Of a stretch of DNA of 64,000 nucleotides, positions 55,027 to 64,000 are shown piece after piece. The notes beneath the pieces were generated by a model, which saw only the letters and a program-made list of their open reading frames with translations, searched no databases and was not told the DNA's origin. The translations under genes and the position numbers were made by a program. Origin of the DNA: Leuctra nigra (Eukaryota; Arthropoda; Insecta; Plecoptera; Leuctridae). Location of the stretch: positions 22,290,345-22,354,344 of the forward strand of contig OW203762.1 of the NCBI GenBank assembly GCA_934045905.1, read 5' to 3'. Positions within the stretch are counted from its first letter, which is position 1. Each line of letters starts with the position of its first letter.

Positions 55027-56077
55027 AACTTTGTGTGGTGTTTAACGTCGAATGGTGAACAAACAAGTCCTAAACAGACGTCTTGATGGAAATCATTGAG
55101 AGGTCTTGAATTCATTTGAACTCGATCTTATTTCACTAAATGGTCGTGTTTACCCGTACCAATGGTTTGAACCATTTGAACTAAAGTCAAGTCTTGAATA
55201 GACATTGACTCATGTGAATAAAGAGTTTGGCTTTTAGTAGGTTAAGGTTCACACGTTTTGTCAATACTATGAATGACACTTTTCTCTCCCACTTTACCAA
55301 AGTTCGACGTTGAAAAATCATAGGATATCATTCTATCACGTAGGATAGAAATAAAGGATCCAGCTACTTTTATTCGGTACGAGAATTTCTCAACATTGCC
55401 AAGTAATAAGAAACCACGTAGTCAGTTATTAACACATAATCGATAGTGATAAGCTTTTCCAATCATACCGATTGCAATTACAATAAATAAACTACGAGCT
55501 AAAAGTTCGACTGTACCTGAGGCAATAACGCGTAAGTAATCAACGTCTCTCTTCACACGCATGTTTACACCTCTAACTCAGCTGAAACGCGACATGCTGC
55601 GTGGCTGCTGGTATACATTGGGGTGTGAATAATACATGATATTGCCCGCACTCAGGGGAGTAAAGGTGAAGGCTTACTCCACACCACAGCATCGATCTTC
55701 ACGTCCCTTCGTCTAAGACCGAGGAGATTCTAATAGGAGAGCGTTCGATGTAACTTCATCGGTGCATGTTGTTAGAGTGGAACTGTGTGAAATTGATTAA
55801 CACACGGGGGATTATATAAAATTGTTCTACGATAGTTGTTGAGAAAATTATTTATTTGAGTAAAAACTTCAATTTACTAACTTATTCGAGAAGCAAGTGG
55901 TTCTTCGAAGTGATTTTTAAATATTATCGTCATTAATACACTTGTGCGCATCACTTGTTTTTCCATTAATTTTACTCTGTCAGTTTTTCATAATAATACT
56001 ATTGTATTAAGGATACCTTTTATAATTGTTATGTTCACTTGTGGAGAATTGTTCTCTGTTGGATACATTACTATAAA
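55027..56077. other. Region without a recognised gene
   Basis: No gene or clear repeat is seen. Confidence 0.35.
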
Positions 56078-57339
56078 TCCCAGAAAAAAACACTCCGTGT
56101 AAAAAAGGCAGCCAAGTCTCTTTACTTTAAAAAAATTCAATACCGAAAAGGAGTGATATCAAAAAAAAAGCCAAGTCAATGACATTTCCAAATATTTAAT
56201 CGTATCTTTGAAATAAAAGTATAAACACCGAGAAATACTTTACAAAAGGACTTGGCGCATCGTTTTTTTAAAGACATCATTCTATCCTATAAGTGGAAAG
56301 AAATTTACAATTAGGTACATTTTCCTCTTTTTTTTAGAGCCAGTATCTATGAATCAAGCTACTTTTAGTAATGGCTATTTTATAGTTTTGTCAATGGCGA
56401 TAGAAGAAAGATTTCATGTTGTAATAGATAAGTAATGTAAGGGTGGAAGAATTAAATAACAATTGGAAGTGGGCTCATTTATATTTTTATAGCACTGTTA
56501 ATATGGTGATATTAGAAGGGTATGTTTTCATAACTTGATCTTGATTGAGGGAAATCATGAAACGTTGTAAAATAATTACTAACTATCTATGGAACACTAT
56601 TATATATTTTTGAAGTGTCAAGTGTATAAAGTTAAAAAATTTAAAGAAATTCCATGTGCCGTCTCTGTGTACTTTGTGAAATGTATTGTTATAAAAACGC
56701 GGATTAATAGAAATGTATTTCATGATGCGAAGGTATAATGCATGAGACTTAATTATGTTGACCACGAAACAATATTACGAAGATAACTATTGTGTATTTA
56801 TAGAAAACATAGGCAACAAGTTTCATAGCGTATATATTCAAATAGAAAATATTTTACAGTAGGTATGTATAATATGTAATTGAAAGATGTGTCCCTATTA
56901 TTCTAAAAATTCTAAATGACGGTTGTATATTAATGGCATATGCTTATGAATAGAAAAATGTCTTTAAAAAAACGATGCGCCAAGTCCTTTTGTAAAGTTT
57001 TTCTCGGTGTTTATACTTTTATTTCAAAGATACGATTAAATATTTGGAAATGTCATTGACTTGGCTTCTTTTTTGATATCACTCCTTTTCGGTGTTGAAT
57101 TTTTTTAAAGTAAAGAGACTTGGCTGCCTTTTTTACACGGAGTGTTTTTTTTCTGGGATATCACTTCTTTTGTTAGTTTATTCATACAGCTTGTAGCACA
57201 TGTCCTACCAAGGACTAATTTCTTTAAAAAAATACGCCTCAACCGATTTGGTTAGTAAGAAAAGTTGCATTTGGTACAAGCTTAAAATGATTATCCAAGA
57301 AGAATAGTCTGAGTTTCGTTACAATCTGTCCAGACGTTT

Positions 57340-58100
57340 TCGATATCTGACTTCACTTCCAGTTTAAAAAATGGCGCTCAATAATACTGCCGCCTTGAAT
57401 TCATAAAAGTGCAACATAATTGCATAATTAAGCTGCAATCTCGGCAGTTGTTTTCGATATATGACGTCACTTCCGGTTTTGAAATAGCGGCCGAAAATAA
57501 TGTCATCTTGAATCCATAAATATAAGGGCTATATAATTACATAATTTAGTTGCAATCGGTACATCTGTTTTCTATAAATGACGTCACTTCCTGTTTTAAA
57601 TATGGCGGCCAGAAATAATGTTGTCTTGAATTCATAATTATAAGTCCAACATAATTAGATAATTTAGTTGCAATCGGTACAGCCGTTTTCGACATATGAC
57701 GTCACTTTCGGTTTTAACAATGGCGGTCGAAAATAATTTCGTCTTTAATTCAAAAATATAAGTCCTACATAATTACATAATTTAGTTGCAATCGGTACAG
57801 CCGTTTTCGATATATGACGTCACTTCCGGTTTTAACAATGGCGGTCGAAAATAATGTCGTCTTTAATTCAAAAATATAAGTCCTACATAATTACATAATT
57901 TAGTTGCAATCGGTACATCCGTTTTTGATATATGACGTCACTTCCGGTTTAAACAATGGCGGCCAAAAATAATGTCGTCTTGAATTCATAATTATTAGTC
58001 CTACACAATTCCAAAATTTGGTTACAATCGATACAGCCGTTTTCGATATATGACGTCACTTCCGGTTTTTGCAAATGGCGGCCGAGTACACCGCAATCTT
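57340..58100. repeat. 118-bp tandem array with a TGACGTCACTTCC core
   Basis: The core is at about 57343, 57462, 57579, 57697, 57815, 57933 and 58051. Each unit also has TTTAGTTGCAATCGGTACA and ATGGCGG. Further less regular copies continue to 58760. Confidence 0.85.
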
Positions 58101-58911
58101 GAATTTATAATTATTCACAATGTATGTTTACTAAATATCTATTTAAAAGTATAGATTGGGGAATTTAGTGTCATTTAGCATATTAATGGCGTCATTTAGC
58201 ATATTTATGACGTCATTTCCGGTATAGGTAATAAGAAAACAATCTAGTTCTATCTAGTTGATACTTCATGAATGACCTTCTGAATTCTTAAGCGCTAATT
58301 TCCGTCAAATCGGTCATATCGTTTTCAATATATGACGTCACTTCCGGTTTCATTTAGTGGTTCCTGCCGCCATTTCCGCTACCGTTTATTTGTATATTCA
58401 TTTATCCCAATTGATTTTTCAAAAAGATTGCAGAATGCATAGACAGGAGCTAGTTCAGTGGCAATCGGTACAGGTGTTTTCGATATATGACGTCACTTCC
58501 GGTTTCAAGAATGGCGACCGAGAACACTGTATTGAAATTATAATTATTTTGTATTGTCTATGTTACAATGTAAGCTAATTATATGTGTATTTAAAGTATA
58601 ATTTGATGAAATAAGCTAAATATTGTGAATTTATGACGTCACTTCCGGTTTAGAAAATAAGAAAATAATGTTTTTTAGTATCATACTTCATATAGATGAC
58701 CATCTAAATCGAATGGCGCTAATTTCGTTCTAATCGGTCCAGCCGTTTTTTATATATGACGTCACTTCCGGTTTAAAAATGGCGGCACAAAAAATTTATA
58801 AGAGGCAAGGTATCATCAGACGCCAAAAGTGCATATGTGGTAAAAATTTCAGGTTGATCGGTTCAGCCGTTTAGGCTGTGGCGGTGACAGCAACTTTTTC
58901 GGGAATCATAT

Positions 58912-59047
58912 GAAGAAGAAGAAGAAGAAGAAGAAGAAGAAGAAGAAGAAGAAGAAGAAGAAGAAGAAGAAGAAGAAGAAGAAGAAGAAGAAGAAGAAGA
59001 AGAAGAAGAAGAAGAAGAAGAAGAAGAAGAAGAAGAAGAAGAAGAAG
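58912..59047. repeat. GAA microsatellite
   Basis: About 44 uninterrupted GAA/AGA triplets. The long poly-leucine frame on the minus strand is its by-product. Confidence 0.95.
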
Positions 59048-59344
59048 CAGATGAAAGCGGTGTAATTTCACGATTTTCACTGCCCTCTAGGTCGTAAACG
59101 GCATGACTGGTTGTTGTCGCGTGATGTATAATATGTTGTTAGGTGGGCCATAGCTCAAAATTAAGACATTTCACAACAATGAGAGATTTTCCATTGTTGA
59201 GATCCAGTTGGCCGAAAATGCTATGTTGTTGCTTACAGTAAAAGTAGTTGGTCTGCTCCTCAGTTTATATAGGCATTTACGGTATGTTGAGTGACTGTGA
59301 GTGTACGGTAAGACTTGGCTGAGTGGAGCGACCGCTCCACTAGA

Positions 59345-60046
59345 TACTATAAATACCAGGTATATAAATACTATACTATATTTATTTATTTATAAATAAA
59401 TACATTCAGTTTCAGTTACACTTTTTTGTTGACATACTACATACATTTTTTCCTGATTTAATCTTAAAAAACTCACTATACTTAAAACACTAAAAAGGCC
59501 ATACACTAGGTACATCACAACCTAGTAAGTGTGTGACGAGATTATTTAGAACAGCGAGTTTGAACTGTGCACGAGTCCTCTATTTTACAATCATACACTC
59601 ATTTGGCAATAATACGCCTGTTTTATGTATGCTTAACGTCATAAGGACTCTTAATTATTATGAAAAAATAAATTTTCAACATTTTTGGTCACTGCAAAAT
59701 TAAATTCACAATCGCAGAGCTTTTGTCAGCCATCTCATTTCATCCCCTCGACATGCTTTTAAAGGACGTTCTTTTATTTATCATTTATAACGACCTCAAA
59801 ACTCTGGCATTACATGAATATAGTATTAATTTTCATTTTTCAGCCCATTCCTCTTTCTCGAGATCAGCAAACCTCACAATTAATTCACGAGGTTGAGGGA
59901 GGGATATTTAATTGCTTCTTCATTCTTTGTATTCTACTTGCAATCAAGTATTAATGCTCCTGCCAGCCCTCATTGCATAATTCAGACTATTTTTCTCCGA
60001 ACATTTCTTGCCATGTTAGCTAACGAGTTCAGTTATTTTTTTTAAA
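59345..60046. other. Region without a recognised gene
   Basis: AT-rich spacer between two copies of the same repeat family; no gene is seen. Confidence 0.35.
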
Positions 60047-61930
60047 TCTAGTGAAGCGGTCGCTCCACGCCAGCCAAGTCGTACGGCGCGCGCACACACT
60101 CATTTAAAAAGGCTGGAGCAAACCCACTTTTACTGTAAGCATCAAAGTGGCATTTTCGGCCTACTGGATCTTAAAATTGGAAAATCTCACATTGTTGCGA
60201 TATATCTTAATTTCGAGCTAAGGCCCACCCTACAACATATACCAAATTTGGGAACAATAGGTTACGCCCTTTGCGCGCTAGAGGGCCGTGAAAACAGTGT
60301 TTTAGGGCGGTTTTCATAATAATAATAATCTCAGTAGTAGTAGTAGTAGTAGTAGTAGTCTCCTGGAATTTAAATCCGGTAAACAGGCCACAGCCTAAAC
60401 GGCTGAACCGATTGATCCCACATTTTTACCACGTGTGCACTTTTGGCGTCTGATTTAACCTTCACCCCATGAATTTTTTGTGCCGCCATTTTGAAACCGG
60501 AAGTGACGTCATATCTCGTCAACGGCTAGACCGATTGGAACGAAAATTGCGCCAAACGATTCAGACGGTCATCTTTATGCATGATAAGTAGCAAAAGACT
60601 GAACATTATGTCAAAGAAACCGGAAATGACGTAATGAAATTTGAAATACATCGATTGGCTTTTTGGCAACAAAGGTTTAACCGATTATTTTGATATTTAC
60701 CTATGTAACGTATGTACTTTTGACGTCTCATGTGACTTGTTATAAAACCAACCGGAAGCCGCCATTTTGAAACCGGAAGTGACATCATATCTCAATAACG
60801 GCTAAATAGATTTCAACGAAACCAGCGCAAAACAATTTAGACGGTCAACTTTATGTATTATCATCAATAATATTTGCAGTTTCCCATACCTAAACCGGAA
60901 ATGACGTCACACATTTTAATAATCTCACAAATTTTTATTTTGATGCAATAAATATACTATTTGAGACAGCTTATAAAATTGTAATCATGTTTCAAATATA
61001 TTTCAAGGGGTCAGAGATTTCAGCCGCCATTTTTAAACCGGAAGTAACGTCATATCTCAAAAACTGGTAGACAAATCGGTATGAAACTAGCGCCAAACGA
61101 TTCGGATGGCCATCTCTATGGAATATGAACAGTACAAATAGAATTTTCCTATTTATGAGACCGGAAATGACGTCATTTAAATGTATAAATTATTATAATT
61201 CCCTCCTATACAATAAATACATATTCAGAAAGCTTAAAATGATACACATCATTTATAGAAATAAATTCTATGTGGCATTGCAGAAAGTTCAGCAGCCATT
61301 TTGAAAACCGAAGTGTTTCCATATCTCGGAACTGGGTTGACTGATTGGAATGAAACCTTTGCTATTCTTCGTGAAAGATCATTTAAAGCAATTATTTAGG
61401 ACCATACGCTGCTATTCATTAGTGGTAACGAAATTGTAAAGGGTGATGATTTTTTAAAATAATTTAGTAATTGTTCATTTCATATGTGTCACAAGTTGTT
61501 AGAATAAACTAAAAAAAGGAGTGATATCCCCATAAAAAACACTTCGTGTAAAAATACCAGCCAAGACTCTTCTACTAAAAAAAATATATGAAATCTAAAA
61601 ATTCTGCACTGAAAAGTAATGATATCAAAAAAATTGCCAAGTCAAAACTTTATTTGAAAATCAAAAAATACTTGGCGCATCGATTTTTTAGGGCATTTTA
61701 GGTATACTATATGTTTGTATATTTTATGTATATTTTATATCTGGCCTATACTTCTAAGCTATTAATATACACGATGCGCCAAGTATTTTTTGATTTTCAA
61801 ATAATGTTTTGACTTGGCAATTTTTTTGATATCATTACTTTTCAGTGCAGAATTTTTAGATTTCATATATTTTTTTTAGTAGAAGAGTCTTGGCTGGTAT
61901 TTTTACACGAAGTGTTTTTTATGGGGATTT
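60047..61930 (+). mobile_element. 1.9-kb repeat of the GTGGAGCGGTCGCTCCAC family
   Basis: Left end TCTAGTGAAGCGGTCGCTCC after A. The body has six CCGGAA-TGACGTCA type motifs about 130 bp apart, and the right end is a hairpin with arms 61526-61682 and 61772-61928. It lies 0.7 kb from a copy in the other orientation. Confidence 0.75.
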
Positions 61931-64000
61931 ATAGTTACCCCTAGAAATATATATAATTTTGAGCCGTATTGTGAACTACGAATAAAGTAACTGCCATCAA
62001 CTCTAATTTCGTTATAAAGATCTAGATCCAATGTTAAGAATGATAAAATTTAACTCTTTTTAATATTATTAAAAAACTTATTAATCTTATTAATCTCTTA
62101 TTAATAATCTTATTATCGGTTATCTTATTAATAATAATTCAATCTAGGTATAATAATATCGAATGTTTTTTTATATCGGTAAGTATATATAAGTCTCATA
62201 GCTGTACTAAGTATAGGTACACATAGTTATTTCTTAAGCAGGAATATTAAAATTATTGAAGCTGATAGAAACTCTTTGCTGCGTAGGTTTTAGGTTTCTC
62301 GGCTATATGAATTCCATTATGATGCTTGAGCTGTAATGACATTAAACTATTGGCTTCCCTCTCAGGTTGCTTCAAGGGAATTCAATTTACTTCATTTTTC
62401 GTGTCTACTGAGTCTTGACTACATTCTACTTTTTTATTTCCTTTTAATTTCGATCCCAGATTCCCTTCAGAAGAACGTCTTTCGTCCGGATATTTTCATA
62501 GGAAACGAAAGAATAGAATGGGAGTATTTTTTTCTTTAAATAGGGAGAGTTTCAAGTGCATAGACTTTTTCAGTTGTGCATCTCATTAAAATAATTAAAA
62601 CCTCTATCTCGATGAATTTTCAAGCGATGAAGGACAGGGCATTCGCGTATTCTCTACCGAGGTATTTGGCTCTTTTGTTAGCTCCGAGTTAAACTTATAA
62701 AAGGTTCCAATTGCTTCCTTTCACATCTCCCTGCTCCAACGTCGTACCAATCAACGTCATTAAAACAATTAATTAGACTTCATTAATGTGGCAGAGCGTG
62801 CCCCATTTCTCCGGGTCAAACGTAAAAGGAATAAATATGAATCTTCCACTGAAATGGCTAACAAAAACCATTCGTTTGTACACAAACGAGTGGTTTAAAA
62901 AGTAAGAGAAGCCACAAAGTGAGGTTTCCTAAAAGTCTTTGAAAGGATTTTTATTGACTGTATCAACATAGTAATTGATTACCACTATTGCTTTAAGAAA
63001 GTTTAATGACATTACCTTCTTTGACACATATAAATATAAGTGTTTATCTTAGTATTCTCGTATGACATCCCGTCAGTGTACAGACGAAGAGATCTCGGAA
63101 TCATTCTGCTGACAAACCTGTAAAACTTCGTGTACACACAACAAACTTTCATCAGCATTGCCATATGTCCCAACAATCTATTTGTTCAACTCTTAGCAAC
63201 AAATTATTTTGTTTGTTTACTCGAATCCGATTTTAATTGCATCGTCGTTATTTCCCATCGCCACTAGAAATGAATTTAATTCCAGTATTAATTGGACGTC
63301 AGAGCAGGAAGCGATGATTGCAACGGAAGTGCAGTTGGAGCTGGCAACAGTCTCCAACCAGCTAACAAGCTCGACTTCTCTGACGTCACTTCCGACTTCA
63401 ACAGCAGTTCACGCCGGGCGAGTCGACGTGCGACTTTAGAGATGGGTTTTACAATCTGTTTAATCTCCCAGGATTGTATTTTAAAACCTTACCCAAATCA
63501 TTTTGAGAGTAAACTTTGGAGCGTGTTTCAATAATGTTAATTTTGTTTGTAAAGTACACAGATTTGCGGATCGTTTTCCACTTTTGATAGCGTGGTGCGA
63601 GAACAGAGATTATGTGATCGCAAAATAAGTGTTTTCCTATAAACCGTTGACAGAAATACACTTCGTCCAGTAAAGGGGTTTTTAGTTCCCAATTCGGGGA
63701 AGCTGAATAATGTCGACTGGAATAATGTCGACTCACTCGTGTGACAGGGTCTTTTCATGAAGTGGAATAATGTCGACTAAAAGTCGACGTTATTCCAATA
63801 AAAGTACTTAAGGGGAAGGAAGAGCCTCTGAATGAGGACCTCGGCTGGAAAGCAGTTATCGTCCCGTCTCGTTGAAGATAGACTAGATGTTAAAGCGACA
63901 AAGTTGTGGAGAATGAATTGCAGATTATGCAGCGTTGACCACTTATTTGAAATTTTAAATCACCTTAAAGTTATAAGTAGTTATATGTTGCGTAATTATT
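61931..64000. other. Region without a recognised gene
   Basis: An ORF at 63209-63439 has no recognisable similarity. AATAATGTCGACT is repeated near 63710-63775, once inverted. Otherwise nothing is seen. Confidence 0.35.

Larger units (their letters stand above)
56078..59344 (-). mobile_element. 3.3-kb repeat of the GTGGAGCGGTCGCTCCAC family, reversed
   Basis: Reading on the minus strand it starts TCTAGTGGAGCGGTCGCTCC after A, includes a GAA-strand microsatellite, many CCGGAAGTGACGTCA copies and a 118-bp tandem array, and ends in a hairpin with arms 56078-56277 and 56958-57158. The hairpin loop is unusually long (680 bp). No protein frame. Confidence 0.75.

Noticed and set aside
58871..59080. 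Poly-leucine protein on the minus strand
   Set aside because: It is the GAA microsatellite translated as CTT.

Overview
The window is eukaryotic nuclear DNA, most likely from an insect and plausibly a hemipteran. The evidence is short coding exons with GT-AG introns, a tandem cluster of secreted trypsin-like serine proteases, a conserved CTU2 / BRD7-BRD9 pair in divergent orientation, and dense decayed non-LTR, Helitron-like, hAT-like, SINE and foldback repeats. Taxon is inference; no marker gene fixes it. There are no bacterial-type operons, and most long open frames are fragments of repeats.

Layout. 1-1018: 3' end of a decayed non-LTR retrotransposon. 2150-25088: three six-exon trypsin-family genes in tandem on the plus strand (A 2150-10432, B 11516-15694, C 18323-25088), with the same intron positions and phases. 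B and C keep the His-Asp-Ser triad and a trypsin Asp189. A has Asn where the catalytic Ser should be. 25127-33900: repeat-rich DNA with long inverted repeats and two hAT-like elements. 33916-38081 (minus): CTU2/NCS2, tRNA 2-thiolation. 38327-43824 (plus): a BRD7/BRD9 bromodomain protein; the two start codons are 245 bp apart. 43825-64000: no confident host gene. It holds MITEs, a 20/21-bp minisatellite, a truncated reverse transcriptase and two large repeat copies carrying long hairpins and arrays of ETS/CRE-like motifs.

The most unusual signal is in the protease cluster. Three separate tandem duplications each straddle an exon-intron junction, so the gene carries arrays of complete splice sites. 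Gene A has ten copies of the intron 2 / exon 3 acceptor junction (179 or 185 bp units). Gene B has 28 copies of the exon 1 / intron 1 donor junction (53 bp unit), and a two-copy duplication of the intron 5 / exon 6 acceptor junction (87 bp unit). In each case only the outermost copy gives an open reading frame: the first donor or the last acceptor. All other copies lead to early stops.

A second theme is nesting. Paralogous empty sites inside the window let the boundaries of several mobile elements be read directly, including a Helitron-like family that inserts between A and T without target duplication. All coordinates and motif counts were read by eye, with no alignment or search.
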